This document shows positions 12,501 through 24,242 of a stretch of DNA of 64,000 bases, one piece after another. The stretch is from Biscogniauxia marginata (Eukaryota > Ascomycota > Sordariomycetes > Xylariales > Xylariaceae), in NCBI GenBank assembly GCA_022695795.1, contig MU404055.1, forward strand, positions 682,001 through 746,000, in the 5' to 3' direction. The notes under the pieces were generated by a model, which did not search any database, was not told the DNA's origin, and worked only from the letters and a program-made list of their open reading frames with translations. The translations under genes and the position numbers were made by a program. How positions within the stretch are numbered: position 1 is the first letter of the stretch; each line of letters begins with the position of its first letter.

Positions 12501-13136
12501 AACACCCATAATTCACCATAATCCAACGACAATCTCAGGCATCGTCCATCCGCTCCTTTTTTCCTTTGAATGTACTACACCCTCTCCTGTCACCTTCTGT
12601 ATTCTCCTACCAGTTCTAATCGATCAACCCGTCACTCCCTTTTTTCAAACAGGCATCTAATGCGCTAGCAAGGGACGTCATATTCCCAATTTTCCAGAAG
12701 CTCTGCCAATCTACCAGCTCCAAGCCAGACCCGCAGCCCGACATTCTGGTCCCATAACTCCCCTGTTGCTTTTTATTCACCCTCTTGATCCGCTCTTTAC
12801 TATCCCGCTCTTTTTATCGTTATTATTATCTTGGGTCCCTTTTCTCATTCATTGTGTCCCCGGCCCCCATCTGTTGCTATTTTCCCACCATATCTCGTCC
12901 GCTTGGTATCCAACCCTCCCAGATCGGCCGACTTGACTGCGTACCTCTGTAGTCAAACAACCTTGACCGACCTGAATGTACCGGCGCACCTGCATGGCTC
13001 TTAGATAGAGCTATCGACACGACTGGAAACTGTATAGGAGGACGTCGTCACTCAACAACAGTGCAGTTAAACTGTTACCGTCACCAGTGTCCCTGTTCAT
13101 ACCTCACCGGCACAGCTTCCTAGCCAGACACCCAGT
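6515..13136. other. Gene-poor 6.6 kb interval
   Basis: It contains short overlapping frames on both strands, none recognisable. The first part is the probable promoter and leader of the Stc1-domain gene. Opposed frames at 9278-9877 (up to 146 aa +, 117 aa -) are GC-richer than their surroundings but show no family signature. TAGGTAGGTA-type simple repeats are scattered at 9930-9970 and 10375-10395. From about 12150 to 12900 the plus strand is strongly pyrimidine-rich, as is common in long fungal 5' leaders, and probably belongs to the kinase gene downstream. A non-coding RNA cannot be excluded. Confidence 0.55.
11277..11341. repeat. 13-bp minisatellite, five copies
   Basis: The unit ACCCGATGGACCT is repeated in tandem. 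Copies three and four read ACTCGATGGACCT and the fifth is diverged (ACTCAATGTACCT). The ordered single-base changes point to local duplication of variant units. Confidence 0.9.
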
Positions 13137-15572
13137 ATGACGGTAACACACGATCTGACCCATCGGGGGTCTTCTATCCAAGGGACTACCGGGATGGCTC
13201 TTGAAGATCGATTCGAAGTTTTGAAGGAAATCGGCGATGGCAGCTTTGGCAGTGTTGCGCTAGCAAGAGTAAGGACGGCTGGTGCGAATGTTGCCCGCCG
13301 TGGAACTGTGGTAAGTATCTGTGACTTGGATACCGACATAGCTGGCTGATTATGGAACTACTAGGTTGCTGTCAAAACGATGAAGAAGACTTTCGAGTCA
13401 TTCACGCCTTGTCTTGAGCTTCGGGAGGTTGTCTTCCTCAAGACGTTACCACCCCATAGCCACTTGGTTCCCGCGCTTGATATATTTCTCGATCCTTTCA
13501 CCAAGAAGCTTCATATCTGTATGGAATATATGGAAGGCAACTTGTATCAACTCATGAAGGCGCGCGACCACAAATGCCTTGACAACAGCAGTGTCAAGAG
13601 TATACTGTTCCAAATCATGCAGGGATTAGAGCACATTCACGCCCATCACTTTTTCCATCGTGATATCAAACCTGAGAATATCTTGGTTACCACGTCTGGT
13701 CACCAGGACTCTGGTAATTCATTCCGACGATATTCTGCTCTCATGACGCCCCCCTCGACGCCCCCTACGTATACCGTTAAAATTGCAGATTTCGGCTTGG
13801 CTCGTGAGACGCATTCGAAACTGCCTTACACCACATACGTATCGACGAGATGGTACCGCGCCCCCGAGGTCCTCCTCCGTGCTGGCGAATACTCAGCACC
13901 GGTCGATATTTGGGCTGTTGGTGCTATGGCAGTGGAAGTCGCGACATTAAAGCCCCTGTTTCCCGGAGGCAACGAGGTTGACCAAGTCTGGAGGGTTTGT
14001 GAGATTATGGGCAGCCCGGGTAACTGGTATAATAAAGCAGGTGGACGTGTAGGCGGCGGAGACTGGAGGGAGGGTACGAGACTCGCCGGGAAGCTTGGCT
14101 TTTCGTTCCCCAAGATGGCTCCCCACTCGATGGATACTATCCTCCAAACGCCACAATGGCCAACCTCGCTCAGCCAATTCGTCACTTGGTGTCTAATGTG
14201 GGATCCGAAGAACCGACCGACGTCGACGCAGGCTCTCGCCCACGAGTATTTCGCTGATGCCGTCGACCCCCTCCGGCCGAAGTCATCAGCATCAAGAATT
14301 CTTGGTCGAAAACAGTCGGATATCTCGCGCGCGAAAGATTCCAGCTCGCCAACCCCTATGTCATCGAAGCCTTCGTGGTTTAGGAAGTCGTTAATCGGCC
14401 GATCCGAGAGCACGGAGAACACTACCGCCCAGGTAAGCGTGAAGGATACAATCGCAGTCCCGCGACCATCACCTGTGCAGCCAACAACAGTGAACGAGAT
14501 CAATGTTGCCAAACCTCGACCTGCCGCTAGCAAGCGTACCACATGGAATAATGGACCATCAAACGTGGCTCCCATGCCTATCCTGCCAACAATCCGGCCC
14601 ATATCACCCCTGTCTGATGCGGTAACTGCCCAAGCATCGAATCGTGCACCGGCGTATAACGATGCGTATGCTAATGGAAACCAGCGTCACGCAACCGTTG
14701 AGGAGAAGGCATCCAAGAAAATCGGACGGCAATTATCCGTGGCGTCCAGCACCAACCATTACGCCGAGATACACCGACAGCAAGCAGAACGGGCTCTGAA
14801 TGGCACAGGTTTGGCATCACCTCCCAGCGGACACAAAGAGAGTTTCTTTTCGCACCTACGCAAACGAGCAAGGAGATTTTCTGGAAGACACCAGACGCCT
14901 GTTTCGCCGGGCTATGATGATATTGAAGCGGAGGCTGGGTGCGGTCCTTGGTCCAGCAATAGATCATCGATGGTTATTGACCAACAAGGTGCTACTACAA
15001 AGGTCGAGAACTATGAATCATTAGACAAAGCCCTGCGAGAGGTCAACCACCCCGTCGATTCATCAAACCCCCCGGTGCCTCCTTCCCACGCCGCCGCCTC
15101 CGCTAGCCATTTGAAGCGTCACCATTCCCTCCCTCACCACCAGCCGAGATCCGTGGATAACCTCATCGGTGCTGCTCGTGCGCCCGGCCCCATTTCTAGC
15201 CGGACAAGAAGAGCCCAAGCTACCCACAGCGTGCAAAACGATGCACTAGATGAAGAAGACGAGCTGCTAGACGAAGTTCTTAACTCTACCCATAGAGCAA
15301 TGAAGCGACTAGACAAGGATGGGAAGCCAAATCTTCGACAGTCTGCTAGCAATCTAGGTCTTTCGAATCCGTATCCGACGCCGTCGCCCTCAGCTAGCGG
15401 AAACGCAGTTCTTTTCGGAGATGGGCAAGAGGCTTTGACGCCTACGCCGTTAGATCCCAAACGGAATTCTGGAAGGGATGCTCAGAGCAAATGGCCAACG
15501 CCTCCATACGAGGAAAGCGAGTGGGCATCCTCAGCCGCTGCAAGCATCTGGGCGGCTGGTAACAGGTTTTAG
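13137..15572 (+). CDS. ime2: Ime2-type meiosis-related Ser/Thr protein kinase
   Basis: Two exons, 13137-13310 and 13365-15572 (54-nt intron, phase 0), encode 793 aa. Kinase motifs appear in order: glycine loop GDGSFGSV (33-40), VAVK lysine at about 62, HRDIKPEN (Asp about 158), DFG (about 200) and the activation-loop TTY (214-216) followed by VSTRWYRAPE. A TxY loop with an insert before DFG is typical of the Ime2/RCK family, which is related to MAP kinases and CDKs. The C-terminal 490 residues are Ser/Pro-rich and look disordered. Yeast Ime2 drives meiosis; the Neurospora homologue restrains protoperithecial development. A second in-frame Met at residue 20 (MALEDRF) sits right before the domain and could be the true start. 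A long pyrimidine-rich leader precedes the gene. Confidence 0.93.
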
Positions 15573-17182
15573 GTGGCGGCGGGCAGGCTTTGGCCCCCTC
15601 GACTTTGTCCGTGGCAGTAGGCACGATCTGTATCAAATTCTCATGGCATGTATGGCGTTAGGGGTCGGTTTTGTTTGCGTTTTTCTTTTCCCGTTTTAAG
15701 CTTCCGAGGCGTCCTGATGGCATTACCCCTTTTGCGACGCTCTTTTCCAGCATAATTCTCGATCTCGGCTCAATCTCATTTGACTGATCTGGAGTTTTCT
15801 TCGGCACCACATTCTTCGGTTCTGCGACGCCACAATTTCGAAACGACAATACCCCCGATACCTGAGCTAGCGTCAGCTCCAGCTGATTCTGCATTTTCAA
15901 CAATCTTCGAAAATACCCAGTATAGACTTGCTTTCAAGGATGTAAACGGGCACGGACCCCGAGGCGAGGTGATTTCTTTTGTTAGGATTTTGGATGGGCT
16001 TGAGGCCTTTTGCGGCCTTTTGCAGCCTTTGTTCCATCCGAAAGCACGCTCCCGGTCGGGGTATGTGACTGCTCAACGAGATTGTCCGGGGCTCATTTTG
16101 GACGGATCCTCACATGCACAGCACTGTACCAGAAAAAAAAAGCGCGTTATATGTTTTATCAAGTTTTGATTTGGGATTCAATCGGGGCAGGACTCTAGAC
16201 TAGACATTTCGGACGGCCTGCTACCCCCATATAGTTTGCCATGTTGGGCCACCAGTTAGGAGAGGGGAATATATATACAAGACCAGTTTGGCTGCCGGGC
16301 ATGACTTCAAACTAGTTAACAAGCTTCATACATTTATTTTTTTGTTTCACCGTGGGAGCATGTCAAGTAAGACGACCTGTACATATATACATACAGATAC
16401 ACATAGGCACTCTTGTACGTAGTCATAATACCGAATGGGGTGATGTCCCTCCTCTTCTCAGCCAGAGAAGCCATCATTGTTCTTTTGTATCAAATTTCAC
16501 GCAGTCTACCAACCCACAAGGCAAATATCCATCTGAGACGCTAGGTACCTTCGCAAGCTTGGGTAGGTAGTAATTGTTAGGTCAGCTATATCAAATGTAC
16601 ATACGAATGCTTAGGTAGGTTGGCGGGTCTCCCAGGGGAGGTACAGCCCTGAAGGATTCAGGTCGTCTGACAGCTGGCAGATTTGGTGCAGTCAGGCAAC
16701 AGAATAAAAGAATGCAGCAGCCTGCCACAGCCCCCGTCATCTACATACATAGCTATACCTCGTGTCCCCCAAGGGAAAAAATCCAAGGATATGTGTTTGG
16801 TTTCGTGAGAAGATATTGAATCCACGGTCCAAGAGGCTTGTCGGTTTTATTTTGTTTTCTCTCCCCTACTTTTTTATCTGCCCCGCCAGGTCATCCGCTG
16901 TGCTCTCAGCTGTGCGACTCATAAGCGGCTGCAACGCTACTCTGCCCTCAGCTACTCTACTCTCTCCTGTTCAACCTAGTAATGCTCATTCACGGCCTGC
17001 AAGCGACGCTTTAATATTCAGATTTGCTACTCTTACTCATTCAAGAGCACGACGGTTGGGAGTGCACAGCATCTTACAACCGGGGTCGCTAGCACCCCAG
17101 GAAGTGACAGCATTTTAAAGGACTGGGATTCTGCTGGTATGAGGGGGGCCCGAAGTCGATGAGCTGAGAAAGTAACGGCACC
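15573..17182. other. Intergenic between kinase and Hsp70-family gene
   Basis: The start is probably kinase 3' untranslated sequence. A 129-codon frame at 15780-16169 shows no domain and lies directly behind the kinase stop. TAGGTAGG motifs occur near 16540-16620. A C/T-rich stretch at about 16840-16990 probably belongs to the leader of the next gene. Confidence 0.5.
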
Positions 17183-19614
17183 ATGAACCTCAATCTGCCG
17201 ATTCGGTCATCCCCGAGTCTGAGGAACCAGGCGAGCAGAAATTACTTTACCAATTACACCCCGCCGTCCTCAACAGAAGCCATCAATGGCCCCTTGCGCG
17301 AGCCAGCCAGGGAGCTCATGCCCGTCAATGACCGCCTCATAGTCGGTGTCGACTTTGGAACTACCTTCTCAGGGTGAGTTGAATAGGTGCATTCACACGA
17401 ACGACAGTTTGGTGAAAAAGGAAGGGTCTGTTCACGCAAGCTTCTTCATACTAATGGGTAGGCAGAGTGGCGGCGGTATATACATCAACACCAGATGACA
17501 TCGAGATCATCAAGTCATGGCCGGGAGGTAACGGCATTACGTCGGATAAGGTCCCGACCGAGATATCCTATGACATGCCCGCCGATGCGAGTCCAGAGAC
17601 TAAGCCTACCGTCAAATGGGGCTTCCAGTTCAAGCCCGAGCAGTCTCGAATACGATGTATCAAGCTTTTTCTCGACCGCTCTCAGAAGTTACCCTTCTAC
17701 GTCAGCGCTAAGGAGACAGCCACACAGCTCCAGACATTCAACAAGAATGTCGTGGACGCCGTCAGCGACTACCTCACCGAGATCTACAACCACACCATGG
17801 ACATGCTCACGCGACGATACGGCGAGTCGTTCATGGCGTCGACAAAGGTAGACTTTGTCCTGACCTGCCCCGCGGTATGGTCGGATGCGGCCAAGAACAC
17901 CACATTACAGGCTGCCGAGAGAGCTGGCATGGGCTCCAAATCGGATATCCAGATGATCAGCGAACCCGAAGCCGCCGCTGTGTATACTCTCAAGGCCATC
18001 CAGCCGAATAACCTCAATGTCGGGGATAACTTCATCGTGTGTGATGCCGGCGGCGGGACTGTAGAGTCAGTGCTCTCTTACCTACCTTTGGGTGACCGTG
18101 AGCGACAGGGCTAACCTACAAAAAAAACAGCTTGATTGCCTATAAAATCATATCACTAAAGCCCCTGAGGGTGGAGGAGTCAGCTGTTGGTACTGGTGGT
18201 TTATGCGGAAGTGCGTTTCTGAATTACAGGTTCGAGGAACACGTCCGGAGTCGGCTTGGCCAAAGCCGGTTCGACGAGATGAAATTGAAGAAAGCGAAAA
18301 CATGGCAGATGGGTCTTCGTTACTTCGAAGAGTTCGTCAAGCGGAATTTCAACGAGGAAGAACCTTTGGAGGCCAATGTCCCGTACGTCTCAGAGCGTGC
18401 CAAAAAAGATTTCAGCTTCTAACTATCTCTAGATTCCCAGGGTTGCCCGATGACACAGAGGCGCGGCTCGATTCGGGCTTCATGGTACTCACGGCTGCGG
18501 AAATCAAGGATATTTTCGAGCCGGTCGTCAAGGAGGTCTGCGACCTGGTGCAGGGCCAGGTGGACGGTCTCCGCGACAAGGGCGGCATCGTGTCCGGCAT
18601 CGTGCTAGTCGGCGGCTTCGGCCAGAGCGAGTACCTCTACAGGCGAATGAAGGCACATTTCACCAGCGGCGACCCTCCGCCGTACTCGGAGCGGCCCACC
18701 CACGCGATGGCGCGCGCGGTCGGGGAGAACGGGTCCATCGAGGTCATGCAGCCGGTCTACGCTTGGACTGCGGTGGTCCGGGGCGCGGTGCTGCGCGGGC
18801 TCGAGGGCAGCATGGTTATCAGTCGGAAGGCGCGCAGTAAGCTAATTTTGGAGTTCTTTATTGCCCCTTGTAACCTGTCTCATGAGTAAAACATGCCTAT
18901 TCCGGCTTGTTATATGAGCTTTGCTCCCGAGACATGTTTCACGGGTTTAGAACAGTCCAAATATAGCAATTACTGACTACTGTTTCTACAGTGCACTATG
19001 GCACGTCGTACGCTACGGTGTACGACGCGGAAAAGCACAACGTCAGCGAGAGGTACTGGAGCCCTCTATGGGAGCGATGGATGGTCTCCGATCGCATGCA
19101 GTGGCATATCGCAAAGGTGGGTTTCCTTATTAATATCTTTCGCCCCGAACTATTGTTTTGCTTCTGCCGCCTTTCCCCTTACCCTCGACCCCTTTTCCTG
19201 TTTCCCTATTGTAGCCAACCCCCCCCCCCCCCCCAATACACACACCTACCCTAAGTATTCTAAACTCACATTTTACAACAGGGCGAGGCCATATCGCCGC
19301 TGTCGCCGATCGCGTTCCACTACACGCGCAATTTCCGGCCGGGGCAGTCGCTCGTGGTGACGGACGACCTGATCGCGTGCGACGCGGACGAGCCGCCGGC
19401 GGCGTACTCGCGCGATCTCGCGCACGTGTGCACGCTGACGACGGACCTCAGCGCGGTGCCGCGCAGCCTGTTCACGCGGCTCACGACGACGCGCGGCGTC
19501 GAGTTCGACAACCTCGACTTCACGCTCGAGATGATCGTCGACAGCGCGGGGCTCGGGTTCGAGCTGAAGGTGGATGGGGTCAGGTACGGGAGGGTGGAGG
19601 CGGATTTTCATTGA
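17183..19614 (+). CDS. HSPA12-like Hsp70-family ATPase
   Basis: Six exons: 17183-17373, 17466-18065, 18131-18382, 18433-18836, 18992-19116 and 19282-19614, giving 634 aa with all phases consistent. The actin/Hsp70 ATPase fold is marked by the phosphate-1 loop VGVDFGTTFSG (about residue 55), PAVWSDAAKN and EPEAAAVY, the phosphate-2 loop CDAGGGTVDLIAY, and the adenosine motif VLVGGFGQSEYL. There is no canonical Hsp70 substrate domain or EEVD end, and the C-terminal region is short and divergent. This matches the large fungal family of HSPA12-like proteins of mostly unknown role. Intron 2 uses a GTCAGT donor, and intron 5 contains a 16-C run. The last exon is far more GC-rich than the first four. 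Confidence 0.85.
19219..19234. repeat. Poly-C tract inside an intron
   Basis: Sixteen consecutive C lie inside intron 5 of the Hsp70-family gene, about 45 nt upstream of its acceptor. The tract is prone to length error in sequencing but does not affect the reading frame. Confidence 0.95.
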
Positions 19615-22600
19615 TTATGGTGGAATGGAGAGGGGAAAGGTGACTGGACAATTATTACGAGGGTTTGGGAAGGTGGGAATGATTTTGTGCTCTTCGATCG
19701 AACGGATTGGACGGAGAGATGGGTGTCGAGCTGCGGAAAGTGTACGTTCTAAAGTTACCTATGAGGAGGAAATGGTTCAGGTAAGGGGCCTATAGACATA
19801 AATTATGTCGAGCCTTTTGAGTCGAGAAAGACGGAGACGACGATGACGATGATGGACATGTTCATATATACACACTATGCTACCTACCTTTTATAGGTCA
19901 AGATAGTTTTACCAGGGGATTAATAAGCTAGGGATATATAGGGTTCAAGTAAGAGGTAGTTAACTTTGAACTATTTGATGACTATCCGGTCTTTATGGTC
20001 ATTTTTACTACCTATGTACAGTAAGGGTGATGAAATCCATATGGGTGGTAGAATGGTGTTTGCACCCTGGACTAAAGCGAATGCTAGGTGCCTTTAAGAT
20101 AATGGGGACGGAAGAGAAAAACACACGATAAACCCTTGCCTAACTCCTCGACTTTATTATTAGCTCGTTTTTTATTTTTAAGTAACACATATGTGTGTCT
20201 ATGTATTGAGGTACGTCTACTCTTTGGTGAAAAGTCGACTTGGTATGTAGTTTAGTTCAAGTGTCAAGTAGATGACTAGATATACCGGGTTTATCATGAT
20301 AGGGGCTACCAATAAATGAAGTTTCCTTCTCTGGGGAAGAGCAGCGGCACAACTCGGGGGGACGATAAAGCATGCTGCGACTCAGGGGTTGCTAGGAAAC
20401 TTTAGTCCTAGTTTCGACCTGATTCTATCAAGAGCCGAAGGACGGGAAGTTTATATATAGAATGAACTTCACGTTCTTCTATGTTTTCATTTGAAATTCG
20501 AGTCGATTTACCGGTAAGTCTGAACTTTAGTTAGCAAGGGACACAGACATGATATAAGTCTCAATGTAAGTCTTTAATAACATTGATATCAAAGGGGGGG
20601 AGGGGGGGGAATAAGGACAAGGAGGGTCAACACCGGCTGGGTATCATCAACTTGTAAGGCTATCTATTATCATACATTAGGTAAGTACTAAGGCAGATAG
20701 ATATACAAGCTATTAGATCACTGCTGTATGACCATGTCGGTGTAGACGTAAGACATACCTACAGCTCAGCTCCAGGCAGCAGTTTAGGCAACCCTCCGCC
20801 ACCACCGGGACTTACATAACCCCCTGTGTATGTATAATATTTTACCTGCCTATCCATAGTTTGTTCGAGCAGGGGCTTTTCCCATGGGTTTTACTCGGTA
20901 CTAATCCCTATTATGTACCATTCTATGTACCATTCTATGTACCGTCCTATGTCGGCAGCCGTTGATGAGAATGCTATCTATTCGTTGACTGTCACCTCGT
21001 ATGTATCTACCTACCTATTTAGTCTAGAAATCCAAGGCTCATCATCACATGCTTATTATTATTATCATCCATTATCACGTTTCCTTTGCCGTAGGGGGCG
21101 TTCTAATGTGCATATGGTGAAGTGTGATATCACACAAAGGTTGCCCGGGCATGAGGTTTGGATGATGACAAACGCATAAGCAAAAGCCGATATGTCCATA
21201 CGGAATTTCCCAAATCCCTTACTTCCACCCGACTGGTTTGTCCTTCTTTTCTCCTATTGGTCTAACCAGAATATCTCCCTTAACGGGGCGACGGCAGGGA
21301 AAAGAAAAAAGACATGCGGGAATTGATGAGATGGGAGATCTCTGCCTAATATATATAAAAAGGGCGACCGAGGTTTTGGCTTTAGTTTAGTTGCCCCCCC
21401 TTTAAGGCATGCAAGATACAAACTCGGTTAATAAGTGCCTATAAAATTTGCATCAAAATGAGGCAACCACAATGAGGCTGAGTCCAAGGCGAGGGCCCCT
21501 TTTTTTTTTTTTTTTTTTTCTTTTCCGGCGAACCACGCACTACCAACCACCCCCCTTTGAAATGTGCTTCGCCATTCTAACCTACCTTAACCAGGTAGGT
21601 ACTTACTAATTACTAAAAATAGGGACGCCACCACATAAGTTTTCCTATTTTACCATCTCTCTCCTTAGCCAGGCGTAGAGAAAAAAAAAATTATATCTAA
21701 CGTAACAGTAAACCTTTTTTCATTGGAGGCTTTTGTTAAAAAAAAAAAAAGAACTAAAAAAACCCCCCAAAAACCCTAGTGACTATCCCGTTATTGGGCC
21801 GCGGGAAACACACGTTCCCCCGGTGTGACATCGGCATTGCCTTTAAGTATATAGCTATATATATATACACGTGCATACATGCATACATGCATACAAAACC
21901 CCCCGAAAACTAAAAAGAACAAAAATAAAATTTTACGTATCGCCTCCTCTGTCTTTAATACAGGGGGGCTTAGTAAGGGGGGGATAATAAACTTAAGTAA
22001 TTTCTCTTTAAACAAAGATTTCCCCCATCGATACGGAATACCCCCCGAGAAGAACAAGAAAGAAGAAAAAAACCAACTTATAAATAGCTTTTTAAATTTC
22101 CCCGGGGAGAACAAAGAGCGTGGAGCTAACAACATACACATACATACCTAACACATGTCAACCACATGGCCGGTAACGAATAGATAGACGAGGCCCCTTG
22201 CCTGGCCCGAGTGATTGGGCAAGTCCTATCACGCGTGGCTAGCTAGTCTTATCGAAAGGGGGTCACGGCGGCCACCAGTAACATACTTCGCCACCGCGAG
22301 GCAGGAAATCCCTAACCTACTTAGGTATGTATATAAGAAACAAGTTTACGGTTGTGCGCTGAAGAAATCTGGAAATCTGTCCATTTCGATAAAAATATGA
22401 AGAGAGGAGTGTTCTTCGTTATTTCTTCATCATTTCCCCATCCCCATCCCCTTCCTCCCCCCCCTCTGCCGGCTAGCCAAGTTCCTAGTTTCTCTCGTCT
22501 CCCCCCCCCATGGCTTCTTCTTCCCATACTGGTGATCATTGCTATCATCATCATAGTAGTCATCATCGTCGTTACCATCAACCCTAGACTCAAGAGGCCG

Positions 22601-23501
22601 CGCGTTCATGATCCAAGCAAGAAAAAAAGAAGAAGAAAGCCGCCTTAACCCTCCCGCAAAATACAAAAAGAAACCGAAACAGAAAACCCTACGATGTTTT
22701 TTTTTTCCTTTTGGGGGGGGGGGGGCTCCTAATAAGCCAATGAATTCCCTCAGAGACGCAACGAACCGCCCCAACCGGGCGCAAGGACAAACTGCACATC
22801 CATAGCCCCCAATGATACGCAGGTGACCTGTCGACATCCAACGACGACAAGACTAGTGCATCGAGCCATCTGCTGGTCTGCAGATAGCCTCTTATATATG
22901 CAATATTCCATATAGGGAGAGGCCAGGCCAGGGGGGTAGAGCGAATTACCGAACCCACAAACGCCCGTCTGCTGGGCCGCTTGCGCACATGGCGTCGCAT
23001 CCCGAGGTGGGCTCGTAAGCCCAGGCGGCTGCAAGGCTAACTGGACATGGGTGATGGCTGGGGAGAAGTCCGCCCTGCCACGTATAAGCCATCGCGCACG
23101 ATTGGAGCAACTTTGTCCCAACTTGGAATGGAACATAAGACCTCCATCCCCTCTCCCCTCCCCCCTCTCCTCGGGACTGTGCATGAAAACGACTTAAAAC
23201 CCAGAAGCCGAGACATAAAGCTGGGAAGGACTAGTCAAAGAGAAATGAAACCGGGTCCAGATGGGGCTTGCCGGGTGCCATCCGGGATCGACATCGAAGC
23301 TTCCGGTAGCCTGTTCCGTCGACAAGTTTGGCTAGTGGGTTGCCAACCAAGTCGCGTCGACACATGTTACGCTGTATTTTCCTTTTCCGTTTCCTCTCCT
23401 TCTAATGTTACACTCCAGATTACTATTCTTGTTGTCAACAAAAGATAAAAGCGGCGAGAAGTCAATGTCGAGAGTATTCAAAACGGCCTGGGACATCCAC
23501 C
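19615..23501. other. Gene-poor interval rich in homopolymers
   Basis: No supported gene. Opposed frames at 21791-22151 and 22321-22837 are low-complexity. The interval holds G runs at about 20596-20609, a T run of about 19 at 21500-21519, A runs near 21738-21750, C/G runs near 21960-22040 and 22500-22510, and a T-then-G run at about 22696-22726. The homopolymer density resembles decayed repeat DNA, but I see no terminal repeats or transposase relic. Confidence 0.5.
20911..20953. repeat. 12-bp tandem repeat, about 3.5 copies
   Basis: The unit CTATGTACCATT is repeated, with the final copy diverged (CCTATGTCGG). Confidence 0.8.
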
Positions 23502-24242
23502 TCAGTGACGGTGGCTTCGGTCTGGATGCTTCCGTTGTTGTCGCAGCCTAGCTCGGTCCTCTTTTGCCTGCTGGTCATTTACTATTCTGTTTGCAAATTC
23601 CTGCTCCCGCTGTCTTTCCGGTGGCACAAAATCAGGCGGACGGATTCCATCAAAACTTGGTTTCTCGCACCACCTTTTGGCTCTGATATATTCACGTCCC
23701 GAAATTAGCCTGTGCTCATGGAGGTGTTCGAGCATGTAGTAATCAGGGCGTATGCCATGAACTGTTTGCCCTTCATGCACGATGTGGTCACGAATATGGC
23801 GCATTCGGGTTTTGAAGTTCTCGCGAAGATTCGTCCTGTGATCCCGTGGCTTGACTTCAAAAATGAAGTCGTCGCAAAACAAACAGAGGACTTTGACGGG
23901 GAGTTGCTGGCCGAGATGATCATTGATTATATGTTCAATCCATGAATCGGTATCATCGGGCTGGAACGTTCTATCACAACTACGAAGACCGACGAATTCG
24001 CAGGGCAAGACTATGTTCTCGTCGTCCTGGTCGGGAACGGGGTTATCGAACAAGGGATCGGTGTATGTCAGATGAGTCGCGACCGAAGATTGGTTCGAGA
24101 AGATACTGGCTCCCATACTGCTTGCCGTGCTACCAGAAGACGCACAGCTAGCCAAGCTCGCCGACCTTGTCTGCTTCTGGAACATGGTGTACCGTAACGA
24201 TGAATTGGGACGGGTCGCTATGCAAAGGCAATATATCGACAA
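23502..24242 (-). CDS. C2H2-like zinc-finger protein, function unknown
   Basis: A single-exon frame of 246 aa. Two finger-like patterns are visible: C81-x7-C89-x14-H104-x4-H109, and C120-x2-C123 with H149-x3-H153. The spacings are longer than in classical C2H2 fingers, so these are degenerate fingers of the kind common in Pezizomycotina proteins annotated only as hypothetical. The N-terminus is Ser-rich and the C-terminus (about 200-246) is Arg/Gln/Glu-rich and probably helical. A second Met at residue 20 (start 24185), beginning MFQKQTRSAS, is an equally good start. DNA binding is possible but not shown. Confidence 0.7.
   Translation of the reverse strand: MSIYCLCIATRPNSSLRYTMFQKQTRSASLASCASSGSTASSMGASIFSNQSSVATHLTYTDPLFDNPVPDQDDENIVLPCEFVGLRSCDRTFQPDDTDSWIEHIINDHLGQQLPVKVLCLFCDDFIFEVKPRDHRTNLRENFKTRMRHIRDHIVHEGQTVHGIRPDYYMLEHLHEHRLISGREYIRAKRWCEKPSFDGIRPPDFVPPERQREQEFANRIVNDQQAKEDRARLRQQRKHPDRSHRH

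Noticed and set aside
13826..14602. 258-codon minus-strand frame inside the kinase gene
   Set aside because: It is antisense to conserved kinase motifs and has no domain of its own.
15780..16169. 129-codon frame after the kinase
   Set aside because: It begins about 200 bp after the kinase stop and has no recognisable content, so it is probably 3' untranslated sequence.
21791..22151. Overlapping 116- and 90-codon frames on opposite strands
   Set aside because: Translations are dominated by homopolymer-encoded Lys, Asn, Phe and Pro runs.
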